A stretch of 28,236 nt of DNA from JBBQNJ01 sp038329845 (GCA_038329845.1 JBBQNJ010000067.1:1-28236); one strand, 5' to 3'. Positions 7,289-16,018 are shown, numbered from the stretch's first letter. Numbers and translations are program-made. Notes: generated by a model from the sequence alone, not told the origin.

Positions 7289-8356
7289 ATGAAACCGCGT
7301 CAATCTCAACGGCCTTTCTCGCGGATCGCCATCGCCTTGCTGCTGGTGAGCGCCGGAGTGGTCCTCATCGGCTGTGGCCGCAAGGCCGGGGTGATTTTCC
7401 CGCCGGCCCAAGCGGCCCTGCTCTGGCCGGCGCCCCCCGAGGCGGCTCGAATCCGATACGTCGGGTCCATCAGCGGACAGGCCGACCTCAAGGCCCCCGT
7501 CTCCGGCTTACAGGCCATGGGCGAAGGACTTTTCGGTAAGTCCCCCACCCGGTCCATGCTCTCGCCCTACGCCGTCTGCACCGATGATGGCGATCGCCTG
7601 TTTGTCACCGACACCAACGCCCAGGTCGTCCACGTCTTCGACTTGAGCAACCGTCTGTACGCCGCCTGGCAGCCGGCCAAGGACCGGCGATTTTCACAAC
7701 CCGTCGGACTCGCCTGGGATGGCCATGAACGCAACCTCTACGTCTCGGATTCCGTCGATCAGCGCATCCATGTCTTTTCCGACAACGGAACCCAGATAAG
7801 CCTGATCGGACAAGGCGAGCTCACCCGCCCGGCGGGCCTGGCGTTTGACCCCACCAGCCGCCGACTTTTCGTCGCCGACACCGGTGCCCACCAGGTCGTC
7901 GTCTTCGCAGCTGATGGCCACGTCATCAAACGCCTCGGCGGCCGCGGAATCGCCCTGGGCCAATTCAACTTCCCCACCAACGTGGCCCTCGATCACCACG
8001 GACGCCTCTACGTCTCGGATTCACTGAACTTCCGCGTCCAGCAGTTCGATGCGGACCTCTCGCCGCTGCGCCAGTTCGGCAAGAAGGGCGATCTGCCGGG
8101 GTATTTCAGCCAGCCCAAGGGGATCGCCACCGATTCGCGGGATCATCTGTACGTGGTCGATGCCAACTTCGAGACCGTCCAGATTTTCAACCCCGACGGA
8201 CGACTGCTGCTGGACTTCGGACACGAGGGGCGCGGCCCGGGCGAGTTCTGGCTCCCCGCTGGAATCTTCATCGACCGCGCTGACCGCGTCTGGCTGGCCG
8301 ATACCTACAACAGGCGAGTCCAGGTTTTCGACTTCCTTAAGGAGCCTACGCCATGA
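7289..8356 (+). CDS. NHL-repeat lipoprotein, second copy
   Basis: A 355-residue lipoprotein with lipobox VVLIGC (Cys29) and about six NHL repeats from residue 85 to the end, for example SRRLFVADTGAHQVVVF and DRVWLADTYNRRVQVF. It is a paralogue of the lipoprotein at 3357: the repeat pair around LYVVDANFETVQIF and LPAGI aligns closely with LYVVDAAFQNVQIF and LPAGI there, but the Pro-rich tail is missing. AAGGGAG at 7273-7279 fixes the ATG three bases after the barrel stop. Its own stop overlaps the next ATG (8353-8356), so production is coupled to the large cytochrome. A propeller scaffold at the membrane surface is the likely role. Confidence 0.88.
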   Translation: MKPRQSQRPFSRIAIALLLVSAGVVLIGCGRKAGVIFPPAQAALLWPAPPEAARIRYVGSISGQADLKAPVSGLQAMGEGLFGKSPTRSMLSPYAVCTDDGDRLFVTDTNAQVVHVFDLSNRLYAAWQPAKDRRFSQPVGLAWDGHERNLYVSDSVDQRIHVFSDNGTQISLIGQGELTRPAGLAFDPTSRRLFVADTGAHQVVVFAADGHVIKRLGGRGIALGQFNFPTNVALDHHGRLYVSDSLNFRVQQFDADLSPLRQFGKKGDLPGYFSQPKGIATDSRDHLYVVDANFETVQIFNPDGRLLLDFGHEGRGPGEFWLPAGIFIDRADRVWLADTYNRRVQVFDFLKEPTP

Positions 8357-10035
8357 CAACAAGCACAAGAATGCCATCCCGATCCGCCTCCCCCGCGCGC
8401 CCCGGCACCGCCGCCGCGCGCCGCTGCGCCGTCGCCGTCATCTTCGCCTCCACCCTCCTCGCCTCGGCCGCCTTCGCCCAGGACGCCGGGGGAATCCTGA
8501 CCTCGGCGCACAACCTCTCGGCCGCCGGCGGTGCCCAGGTCCGAGCCGTCAGCGAGGCCGAAGTCTGCATCTTCTGTCACACCCCCCACGGCTCGGCCCC
8601 CATCCAGCCCCTGTGGAACCGCCACGTCCCCGTCAACGCCTACACCGTTTACTCCAGCTCTTCTCTCGACGCCATCCCAGGCCAACCCACCGGGTCGTCC
8701 AAGCTCTGCCTCTCCTGCCACGATGGCACCATCGCCCTCGGATCCGTCCTCTCCCGCGGTCAGACCGTCGCCATGGCAGGCGGGATCACCACGCTGCCGC
8801 CGGGACAGAACAACCTCGGCACCGACCTGTCCGACGATCACCCCGTCAGTTTCCGCTACGACGCGGCCCTGGCCGCGCGCGACACCAAGCTCAAGGACCC
8901 CGGCAATCTCGGCTCCTCCGTCAAACTCGACATGCGCCGCGAACTTCAATGCACTTCGTGTCACGATGCCCACAATAACCAGTTCGGAAAGTTTCTGGTG
9001 ATGGACAACTCGGCCTCTCAGCTCTGCAACACCTGCCACAGCCGGACTAACGCCGGGATCCCCGGCCACGTCCAATGCGCGTCCTGTCATAAGCCGCATA
9101 CCGCCCCCAGCGGACCGTTTCTTCTCACCGGGCAAACCGTCAGCGCCACCTGCCTCTCCTGCCACTCCGGACAAGCCGCAAGACCCGCCGGGGCCAACAT
9201 CGCCGCCGACCTGAACAAGCTCAGCCGGCACGACACCAATCCCTCGGTCCGCATTCCACCGACCCCCGCCGACGTCACCTGCAATGACTGCCACGAACCT
9301 CATACCATGCAGGCGATGACCGCCCAGCCCCCGTTCATTTCCCCCCGGCTCGGTCAGGTCGCCGGTCTCAATGCCTCGGGCGCGGTGATCCCCCGCGCCC
9401 AGTACGAATTCGAAGTCTGCTTCAAATGTCACGCCGCCGGCGCTGCCACTCCGGCCCGAATTTCCCGCCAGGTCAGCCAGACCGATACGCGCCTGGAGTT
9501 CTCCCCCTCGGCCATCTCCTTCCATCCCGTCGAGGCCCACGGCAAGAGTACCGATGTTCCCAGCCTCCGCCCGCCCATGACGACCTCGAGCCTCATCTAC
9601 TGCACGAGCTGCCACGCATCCGACAGCGGCAAGTCCGCCGGCGGCGCCGGCGCTGCCGGTGCCCACGGATCCAATGTCGTGCCCCTGCTGCTGTCCCGAT
9701 ACGACACCGTCGATTTCACCTCCGAGAGCGCCAACGCCTACGCCTTGTGCTATCGCTGCCACGATCGCAGCAGCATTCTCGCCAACCAGTCATTCCGCTA
9801 TCACAAGAAGCACGTCGTCGGTGCCCGCACCCCGTGTTCGGTCTGCCACGACGCCCACGGCATCTCCTCGGCCCAGGGCACCGCCACCCGCAACGCCCAC
9901 CTGATTAACTTCGACATCGGCGTGGTCCAGCCCGACCCGGTGACTCACCGCCTCGAATACGTCTCCCAAGGCCCCCGCCGTGGAGCGTGCTATCTAACCT
10001 GCCATGGGAAGCGGCATTCGCCGAAGTCGTATTAG
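8353..10035 (+). CDS. Twelve-haem c-type cytochrome
   Basis: A 560-residue exported protein with eleven CXXCH sites (Cys72, 119, 200, 225, 242, 267, 310, 356, 417, 466, 495) and a final CX3CH (CYLTCHGKRH, Cys546). The signal peptide ends near SAAFA at residue 42. The first 210 residues repeat the layout of the tetrahaem protein (CHTPHG, PLWNRHV, CLSCHDGTIAL, GTDLSDDHPV, CTSCHDAHN); the remaining haem pairs extend it. TAAGGAG at 8338-8344, eight bases ahead of the ATG, supports the start, which overlaps the NHL gene. It is the last and largest electron carrier of the operon. An outer-surface terminal cytochrome is a reasonable guess but cannot be read from sequence alone, since no lipobox is present. 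Confidence 0.92.
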   Translation: MTTSTRMPSRSASPARPGTAAARRCAVAVIFASTLLASAAFAQDAGGILTSAHNLSAAGGAQVRAVSEAEVCIFCHTPHGSAPIQPLWNRHVPVNAYTVYSSSSLDAIPGQPTGSSKLCLSCHDGTIALGSVLSRGQTVAMAGGITTLPPGQNNLGTDLSDDHPVSFRYDAALAARDTKLKDPGNLGSSVKLDMRRELQCTSCHDAHNNQFGKFLVMDNSASQLCNTCHSRTNAGIPGHVQCASCHKPHTAPSGPFLLTGQTVSATCLSCHSGQAARPAGANIAADLNKLSRHDTNPSVRIPPTPADVTCNDCHEPHTMQAMTAQPPFISPRLGQVAGLNASGAVIPRAQYEFEVCFKCHAAGAATPARISRQVSQTDTRLEFSPSAISFHPVEAHGKSTDVPSLRPPMTTSSLIYCTSCHASDSGKSAGGAGAAGAHGSNVVPLLLSRYDTVDFTSESANAYALCYRCHDRSSILANQSFRYHKKHVVGARTPCSVCHDAHGISSAQGTATRNAHLINFDIGVVQPDPVTHRLEYVSQGPRRGACYLTCHGKRHSPKSY

Positions 10036-10044
10036 TGGACGACA

Positions 10045-10109
10045 GGGTGAGGGGGTGAGGGGGTGAGGGGGTGAGGGGGTGAGGGGGTGAGGGGGTGAGG
10101 GGGTGAGGG
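10045..10109 (+). repeat. Tandem repeat of the 8-mer GGGGGTGA
   Basis: Seven perfect copies of GGGGGTGA (10051-10106), with partial copies at each end. The runs of five G separated by three bases could form a G-quadruplex in DNA or RNA. The array begins about 10 bases after the stop of the twelve-haem cytochrome, where it could act as a transcription barrier at the operon end. No ordinary terminator hairpin is visible there. Confidence 0.9.
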
Positions 10110-10156
10110 CGACAGTGGCAAAGGGCGAGAACGTGAAAAGCGTTTTGGTGCCTTGT

Positions 10157-10212
10157 CACCCCTCACCTTGTCACCCCATCACCTCATCACCCCATCACCC
10201 ATCACCCCTCTC
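10157..10212 (+). repeat. Degenerate C-rich repeat, inverted relative to the G-rich array
   Basis: Imperfect repeats of CCCCATCACC/CCCCTCACC type, roughly complementary to the GGGGGTGA array about 50 bases away. The two arrays could pair in RNA or extrude as a hairpin. In one open frame they would add a spurious Pro/His/Ser-rich start to the following gene. Confidence 0.75.
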
Positions 10213-10248
10213 TCGCATTCAACTCGACAGGCAGATATCCTCTCCGCC

Positions 10249-12453
10249 GTGACCAACTCAGACGCCCAGGGGATTCCAGCCGGTCGGTTGCCGGTGGTCG
10301 CTAACGGCCACGAGGTCGGGCATCACCGGGTCGTTTGGGCGATCGTCATCGCGGCCTTGATCCTCCAGTACGCGCTGTTCCGCCAGTACGTCATCCGCGA
10401 CATCGCCTGGGGTTGGCCGTTGTTCGCCGACCAGGGCCAATACTTGATGAGCGGCTACACGACGTATCAGACGGTCGTGGACGATGGCCTTCCGTCGGGG
10501 ATTTGGCGCGGATTAACGATGCGCTATCCGCAATCGCTGACCATGCCGGTGCAGGCGGCCGGTGCGTTTGTGCTGCTCGGTCCGAACCGGCTGGCGGCGT
10601 TGACGTTGAACTTCGCGTATTTCGCGGTATTTCAGATCACGTTGGTCGCGGTGCTGCTGTGGCTGACCCGGCGCGGATCGGCGGCGCTGATCGGGCTGGG
10701 GTTGCTGCTGACGACGGCCACGCCGTTCATGTGGGCCGGCGGATTGAGCGACTTTCGGACCGACTTCATGGCCCTGTGCCTGTTCGGCACGTTCATCGCG
10801 CTGGTGCTGCGCTCGGAACTGTTTTTCCGCTGGCGCTGGTCGCTCGCCGCCGGTGCCGTGGCGCTGTGGCTGACGCTCATGCGCTACATCGTGCTGGCCT
10901 ACTTCATTCCCATCCTGGGAACGATGTTCGTGCTGTTCCTGGCGATCGCCTGGAAAAGCCGCGCCAACCCGCGCCGGCGCCAAGATGCGATTCGCCGAGC
11001 GTCGGGAGTGATGTTGACCTCGCTGCTCATTTCGCTGTCCATCATCGCCATCCTCTTTTCGTTCGATTCGATTCAGCGTTACTACGGTTGGGGCCATGCC
11101 CTGGGTCCGGAAAAGCACTGGCGGGCGGCGGAACTCAATCTCTCGGGCCTGTGGGATCACATCCAGTATTACCCGGTGTCGGTCTGGAAGGACCACCTCG
11201 GACCGGCATTTCTGATTCTCTCGGCCGCTCTGCTGCTGGCGTCGCTGGTGAAAAGAGTTCTACACGTGACACCGCCAACTCCGCCGGGGGCGGCTGGGCT
11301 GCACGGGACGTCCTGGGATTCGCCAACCCAGCCGGGGACGGCTGGGCGACAGGGTATTTTCATTGGATTGTGCCTGCTATTCCCCTACCTGGTGTTGACA
11401 TCGGACATGGCCAAGAGCCCGGTGGTGGGAGACATCCTTGTGCCCGGGGTGGTCTGGTGCATCACCTTGTGGATTGTCTGGCTTGCGGGGATAGATCGCC
11501 GGCGCGCCGGTGCGATGCAGCGGCCGTGGATCCGTCGGGGCATGGCGGGGATCGCGCTGCTGACGGGCATGGCGCTCACCGCCAATCGACAGACGACGCC
11601 CAGCCCGCTGCGAAAATCCGCCGACGATGGACGCGCCGTCATGCGCATGTACGACGACCTCATCGGCTACACCCGGAAGATGAATTGGACGGCACCGCGG
11701 GTGAGCATCGACACCAACGCCCATTTTTTCTCGGCGATGCTGCTGAATCTCGTCGCCTTCGAGCGCGATGGGCGAATGCTCCACGCCACTGCGGCGCTGG
11801 GCCAAACCCTGGCCCAAATCCCGCCGGATGAAGTCTTCGCCCGGCTGCGCAACAGCGATTTGGCGCTGCTGACGAAGGAAAACCGCGCGCCGGTTCCGCC
11901 GTTCCCGTTCGATCAGGAGATGGCGCAGCTGCGCCCGCGGCTGCTGGAATCGGCGTATCAAGGGTTCGAGCCGATTGGGGAGTATTCGTATTACGGCAGG
12001 GACATGATCCTTTTCGCCCGGGCTGCCCCGGTTGCCACGCCGATGGAGGTTCGGGGAGAATCCGGCGGCTGGATCACCCGCGATGGACTGACGATCACAA
12101 TCGACTCCGACGCGCTGCGGCAGCACGAATCGATCGTGCTGCGGGGCGCTTTTAACCCCGAGTGGCTGCCCCGCACGCCCAAGCCGGCGGCCACGATCGC
12201 CGCGGGCGGCGACCCAACGCCGGTGCAACTGCCGGCCACGATCGAAGCCGACGGCGGGCAATACACCGTTCGCATCGAGCTGATTCCCCAGGCGATCCCC
12301 GCCTCGGGACCTGCGAAGATCCGCCTGACGTTCGACGCCTTTTTCGTCCCCCGCGAACTCGGCATCGGCCCCGACGACCGTGAGCTGGTGCTGAAGATGC
12401 CCAGCGAGATCACCGCATACAAACGTCGCAGGCCGGCGGCTACTTCCCCTTGA
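10249..12453 (+). CDS. GT39-like polytopic membrane protein (putative glycosyltransferase)
   Basis: A 734-residue membrane protein. About ten hydrophobic segments fill residues about 25-450, followed by a soluble domain of about 280 residues. After the first segment comes PLFADQGQYLMSGYTTYQ, an acidic-loop arrangement like that of GT39/ArnT-type enzymes, which transfer sugars from lipid carriers. The exact substrate is unknown and the family call is tentative. I place the start at GTG 10249 (then TNSDAQ); the longer frame from 10153 is made of the C-rich repeat and is unlikely to be translated. In the middle (11274-11354) there is an in-frame pair of palindromic repeats. The stop overlaps the convergent transketolase end by 14 bases. 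Confidence 0.6.
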   Translation: MTNSDAQGIPAGRLPVVANGHEVGHHRVVWAIVIAALILQYALFRQYVIRDIAWGWPLFADQGQYLMSGYTTYQTVVDDGLPSGIWRGLTMRYPQSLTMPVQAAGAFVLLGPNRLAALTLNFAYFAVFQITLVAVLLWLTRRGSAALIGLGLLLTTATPFMWAGGLSDFRTDFMALCLFGTFIALVLRSELFFRWRWSLAAGAVALWLTLMRYIVLAYFIPILGTMFVLFLAIAWKSRANPRRRQDAIRRASGVMLTSLLISLSIIAILFSFDSIQRYYGWGHALGPEKHWRAAELNLSGLWDHIQYYPVSVWKDHLGPAFLILSAALLLASLVKRVLHVTPPTPPGAAGLHGTSWDSPTQPGTAGRQGIFIGLCLLFPYLVLTSDMAKSPVVGDILVPGVVWCITLWIVWLAGIDRRRAGAMQRPWIRRGMAGIALLTGMALTANRQTTPSPLRKSADDGRAVMRMYDDLIGYTRKMNWTAPRVSIDTNAHFFSAMLLNLVAFERDGRMLHATAALGQTLAQIPPDEVFARLRNSDLALLTKENRAPVPPFPFDQEMAQLRPRLLESAYQGFEPIGEYSYYGRDMILFARAAPVATPMEVRGESGGWITRDGLTITIDSDALRQHESIVLRGAFNPEWLPRTPKPAATIAAGGDPTPVQLPATIEADGGQYTVRIELIPQAIPASGPAKIRLTFDAFFVPRELGIGPDDRELVLKMPSEITAYKRRRPAATSP
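11274..11354 (+). repeat. Two palindromic repeat units inserted in frame in the membrane protein gene
   Basis: Two similar units about 33 bases long, 48 bases apart, each starting GCCAACYCMGCCGGGG. The second contains a perfect 8-bp hairpin (CCCAGCCG, loop GGGA, CGGCTGGG). They encode a Pro/Gly-rich linker (PPTPPGAAGLHG and SPTQPGTAGRQG) between two membrane segments. A 48-base spacing is 16 codons, so the frame is kept. They resemble a dispersed small palindromic element. Confidence 0.6.
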
Positions 12454-14575
12454 TGCGCTGGACCTGATCCTTGGCCGCTTTCACTACCGCATCGACGGTG
12501 AAGCCGAACTTCTTGATCACGTCCTTCAACGGGGCGCTGGCACCGAACGACTTCATGCCGATCGTCGCCCCGTCGATCCCGACGTAACGCTCCCAGCCGA
12601 AGGTGCTGCCCAGCTCGACACTCACGCGCGCCCGGATCGACGGCGGCAAGACCTCATTGCGGTAGCGCTCGTCCTGGCTCTCGAACAGTTCCCAGCTCGG
12701 CATCGACACCACGCGGGCCGGTATCCCGTCGGCCTTGAGCTTCTCGAACGCTTCGAGGCACAGCGGCACTTCCGAGCCGGTGCCGATAAGGATCACCGCC
12801 GGGTCGGCACCGTCGGCGGCATCGGCCAGCACGTACGCGCCCTTTTGCGCGCCCGCCGCCGGGGCGTACTTGCTCCGGTCGATCGTCGGCACCGACTGTC
12901 GCGTGAGCACCAGGCAGACGGGGTGATGGCGGATCGGCATGATCACCTTCCAGGCCTCGACAATCTCGTTGGCGTCGGCGGGCCGGATCGTGATCAGCCC
13001 GGGGATCGCCCGCAGACTCGCCAGATGTTCCACCGGCTGGTGGGTCGGGCCGTCTTCCCCGACGCCGATCGAGTCGTGCGTGAACACATGCAGTGCCGGG
13101 ATCTCCATGATGGCGCTAAGCCGGATGGCGGGTCGGCCAAAGTCGCTGAAGACAAAGAACCCGGCGCCGAAGGCGCGGACCTTGCTCAGCGACATGCCAC
13201 TGACGATCGCCCCCATCGCCAGCTCGCGCACGCCGAAGTGGAAGTTGCGCCCGGCCCAGCCGAACCGCTCGGTGGCGTGGGAGTTGCCGTGGGAATCGGT
13301 CCCGCCGGTCTTGGGCGTCAGCGACGGCGGGCCGAAGTCGCCGGCGCCGTCGAAGGTGAGCCGGGTCTTGGTGGACGGGGCCAGGTCGGCGGCGCCACCG
13401 ATAAGCCAGGGAACGTGTTTGGCGATGGCGTTGAGGACCTTGCCCGAGGCCTCGCGCCCGGCCATGCCCTTGGGATCGGCCGGGAACGTCGGCAGATCGG
13501 CGTCCCAACCCTCGGGCAACTGCCGATGCTGCATCTGCATCAGTTGCCGGGCCAGGTCGGGGAACTGCTTTTCGTATTCTTCGAAGCGGCTCATCCACTG
13601 GTTTCGTAGCTGCCCGCCGCGCTGGCCGATTCCCGATTGATAGTGTTCGATCACCCCGTCGGGGACGAAAAATTTCTTCTCCGGCGGAAACCCGTAATTC
13701 CGCTTGGCCCCTTCGATCTCCTTTTCGCCCAGCGGCTCGCCGTGGGCGCTGTGGCTGTCCTGCTTGGTCGGAGCGCCCCAGCCGATGTGCGAATCGACGA
13801 TGATCAAGGTCGGCCGGTGTGAAGTCTGGGCGAAGACCTCGAAGGCCCGCTCGAGCATCTCAAGGTCGTTGGCATCGCCCACCCGGGTCACGTTCCATCC
13901 ATAGGCAATGAATCGCGTGGCTACATCATCGGAAAACGCCAGCGAGGTTTTCCCCTCGATCGTGATGCAGTTGTTGTCGTAAATCCAGCAGAGATTGTCG
14001 AGCTTGAGGTGCCCGGCCAGCGACGCGGCCTCGCTCGAGGCGCCTTCCATCATGCAGCCGTCGCCGCCGATGGCGTAGACGTTGTAGTTGAACATCTCCA
14101 GCCCCGGGCGGTTGTAGGTTGCGCCCAGCCATTTTCCCGCGATCGCCATCCCCACCGAGTTGGCGTATCCCTGGCCCAGCGGGCCGGTGGTCGTCTCGAC
14201 TCCACTGGTCCAGCGATATTCCGGATGACCGGGGCACTTGCTGCCGAGCTGGCGGAATTTCTTGATCTCCTCCAGCGGCACGCTCAGTTCCCCGACGGTC
14301 TCGTACTTGCGATTCACCGCCTTGACCTGCGTCAGGTAGAGCATCGAATACAGCAGCATCGAAGCATGCCCGGCCGACAACACGAAGCGGTCGCGGTTGG
14401 GCCAGATCGGATCGTTGGGATCGAATCGCAGATGATGCTGCCACAACTGATAGGTCACCGGCGCCAGGGCCATGGGCGTACCCGGATGCCCGGAATTGGC
14501 CGCCTGCACCGCATCCATCGACAAACAACGGATCGTATCGATGGCGGCCTTGACGACGGGATCATTGGACTTCAT
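12440..14575 (-). CDS. tkt: Transketolase
   Basis: A 711-residue thiamine-diphosphate enzyme that moves two-carbon ketol units between sugar phosphates in the pentose phosphate pathway (and the Calvin cycle where present). Full family length. Visible signatures are SGHPGTPM (His30), the cofactor motif GDGCMMEG at 171-178 with Asn201/202, the catalytic Glu451 in FGVREL, and THDSIGVGEDGPTHQP in the pyrimidine-binding domain. The ATG at 14575 begins MKSNDPVVKAAIDTIRCL, a normal family start. It stands alone on the minus strand, diverging from the heptosyltransferase. Its last 14 bases overlap the end of the convergent membrane protein gene, so there is no room for a separate terminator between them. 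Confidence 0.97.
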   Translation of the reverse strand: MKSNDPVVKAAIDTIRCLSMDAVQAANSGHPGTPMALAPVTYQLWQHHLRFDPNDPIWPNRDRFVLSAGHASMLLYSMLYLTQVKAVNRKYETVGELSVPLEEIKKFRQLGSKCPGHPEYRWTSGVETTTGPLGQGYANSVGMAIAGKWLGATYNRPGLEMFNYNVYAIGGDGCMMEGASSEAASLAGHLKLDNLCWIYDNNCITIEGKTSLAFSDDVATRFIAYGWNVTRVGDANDLEMLERAFEVFAQTSHRPTLIIVDSHIGWGAPTKQDSHSAHGEPLGEKEIEGAKRNYGFPPEKKFFVPDGVIEHYQSGIGQRGGQLRNQWMSRFEEYEKQFPDLARQLMQMQHRQLPEGWDADLPTFPADPKGMAGREASGKVLNAIAKHVPWLIGGAADLAPSTKTRLTFDGAGDFGPPSLTPKTGGTDSHGNSHATERFGWAGRNFHFGVRELAMGAIVSGMSLSKVRAFGAGFFVFSDFGRPAIRLSAIMEIPALHVFTHDSIGVGEDGPTHQPVEHLASLRAIPGLITIRPADANEIVEAWKVIMPIRHHPVCLVLTRQSVPTIDRSKYAPAAGAQKGAYVLADAADGADPAVILIGTGSEVPLCLEAFEKLKADGIPARVVSMPSWELFESQDERYRNEVLPPSIRARVSVELGSTFGWERYVGIDGATIGMKSFGASAPLKDVIKKFGFTVDAVVKAAKDQVQRIKGK

Positions 14576-14730
14576 GGATTCGCTCGATAAAAAAACTGGC
14601 CCCTTCGACGACGCTCACTGGGCTTGCCCACACCACGCACCGGCGCTGAAGCGGGCCACGTACAGGCACTTTCGGATATCCCGGCGATCTTGGCAAGCGC
14701 GCGACGGTCGAATCGGCGCGACGCCGACGG

Positions 14731-14736
14731 TATACT
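14731..14736 (+). promoter_or_regulatory. Possible -10 box of the heptosyltransferase gene
   Basis: TATACT ends 11 bases before the ATG at 14748 and no Shine-Dalgarno sequence intervenes. Transcription would start about five bases ahead of the ATG. A matching -35 box is weak. Confidence 0.35.
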
Positions 14737-14747
14737 CCCCGGCGTCG

Positions 14748-15833
14748 ATGGACACACCGAGAAAAATTCTGATTGTGCAGCCCAACTGGGTCGGGGATGC
14801 GGTCATGGCCACGCCCGCCCTGCGGGCCTTGCGCGAACTCTATCCCCAGGCCCACATCGGCTACCTGATGCGTCGATACGTCAAGCCGATCTTTACCGGC
14901 ATGCCCTGGGCCGACCGCCTGATCACCTACCGCACGGGCAAGGAGCGATCCAGAACCGGCAAGAATCTTTTCGATCTGGCCGGGCGGCTGCGGGCCGCGA
15001 AGTTCGACATGGCCATCTTGATGCCCAACAGTTTTCGAGCGGCCTTGATCTGCAAGATGGCCGGCATCGACCGCGTCGTTGGCTATGACCGCGACGGACG
15101 GAGTTTTCTGCTGTCGGACAAGCTGCTGCCGATCAAGGAGCGCGGCAAGTTCATCCCCACCCCCATCGTCAAGACGTATATGGGCCTGGCCCATTACCTG
15201 GGCTCGCGCCATCGGGATATGACGATGCGACTGTTCGTGACCGACGCCGAGCGTCGGGCGGCCAGAGCGGTGTTCGAGCGGGCCGGGCTGGATTTACAAA
15301 TTGAGCATCCCGGCGCCCGCGGCGCAGCGCCGCTGATCCTGCTGAACCCCGGCGCCCAATACGGGGCCGCCAAATGCTGGCTGCCCGAGTATTTCGCCGA
15401 GTTGGGCGACAAGCTCGTCAACGACCTCGGGGCCACGGTCCTGCTCAGCGGCACGCCGCGAGAGCGGGGCATTCTGCAAACGATCCGCGGCCACATGCGC
15501 CGGCCGGCGGTCGATCTATCCACTTGCGGGATGAGCCTAGGGGCGCTGAAGGAAGTGGTCCGGCGCTGCGACCTGATGATTACCAACGATACCGGCCCGC
15601 GCCACATCGCCGCGGCGTTTGACGTTCCGGTCGTGACCATTTTCGGCCCCACCCACCCGGAGTGGACGGAGATCGACTTTGCCCGCGAGCGCAAGGTCGC
15701 GGTGAAGGTCTTCTGTGGCCCGTGTCAGAAGAAGACCTGCCCGCTGGACCACCGCTGCATGACGCGGCTGACGCCGAATCTGGTGTATGCCGCCGCAACC
15801 GAACTGCTGAGCGCGCCGTCGGCCTCGGTATAG
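14748..15833 (+). CDS. waaF: Lipopolysaccharide heptosyltransferase (GT9, WaaF-type)
   Basis: A 361-residue cytoplasmic glycosyltransferase of family GT9, which adds ADP-heptose-derived sugars to the lipopolysaccharide inner core. The start KILIVQPNWVGDAVMATPALRALRE is the family's N-terminal signature. NPGAQYGAAKCWLPEYFAEL and TNDTGPRHIAAAFDVPVVTIFGPTHPEW form the nucleotide-sugar-binding C-terminal half. CGPCQKKTCPLDHRCM near the end is like heptosyltransferase II. The longer frame from 14472 is antisense to transketolase, so the ATG at 14748 is chosen. It implies a Gram-negative outer membrane, consistent with the barrel and ExbBD genes. The exact position in the core (WaaF or another GT9) is uncertain. 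Confidence 0.85.
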   Translation: MDTPRKILIVQPNWVGDAVMATPALRALRELYPQAHIGYLMRRYVKPIFTGMPWADRLITYRTGKERSRTGKNLFDLAGRLRAAKFDMAILMPNSFRAALICKMAGIDRVVGYDRDGRSFLLSDKLLPIKERGKFIPTPIVKTYMGLAHYLGSRHRDMTMRLFVTDAERRAARAVFERAGLDLQIEHPGARGAAPLILLNPGAQYGAAKCWLPEYFAELGDKLVNDLGATVLLSGTPRERGILQTIRGHMRRPAVDLSTCGMSLGALKEVVRRCDLMITNDTGPRHIAAAFDVPVVTIFGPTHPEWTEIDFARERKVAVKVFCGPCQKKTCPLDHRCMTRLTPNLVYAAATELLSAPSASV

Positions 15834-15859
15834 ATCATTTCGACATAGATCACTTCGAC
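15830..15859 (+). repeat. 15-bp tandem duplication at the heptosyltransferase stop
   Basis: ATAGATCATTTCGAC is followed directly by ATAGATCACTTCGAC, with one mismatch. The first copy includes the TAG stop. Probably a small slippage duplication with no evident function. Confidence 0.7.
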
Positions 15860-15910
15860 CGACACACCCGCCGGATGGGATTATTTCCTAAGATTCGCCG
15901 CAAGTCCGGC

Positions 15911-15934
15911 CCGGGCGCTTGATTGTGCGCCCGG
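15911..15934 (+). terminator. Hairpin after the heptosyltransferase gene
   Basis: CCGGGCGC, an eight-base loop and GCGCCCGG form an 8-bp perfect stem about 80 bases after the stop. Only TTC follows, so as an intrinsic terminator it is weak. Confidence 0.4.
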
Positions 15935-15945
15935 TTCAGTAGAAT
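15919..15945 (+). promoter_or_regulatory. Candidate promoter of the PLP lyase gene
   Basis: TTGATT (15919-15924) and TAGAAT (15940-15945) with 15 bases between. The -10 is good and the spacing short. The -35 lies in the loop of the hairpin at 15911-15934. The leader would be about 65 bases. Confidence 0.25.
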
Positions 15946-16018
15946 GCGGCGGCCCCGGGACGCGATTGTCGCGTCATTTTTCGGGCCGTTTCGCCACTTT
16001 AACCCGCGAGAGTCATTC

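Noticed and set aside
10045..10212. CRISPR array
   Set aside because: The 8-bp units are contiguous with no spacers; it is a simple tandem repeat.
10153..10248. N-terminal extension of the GT39-like protein
   Set aside because: The codons are made of the C-rich repeat; the GTG at 10249 gives a sensible N-terminus.
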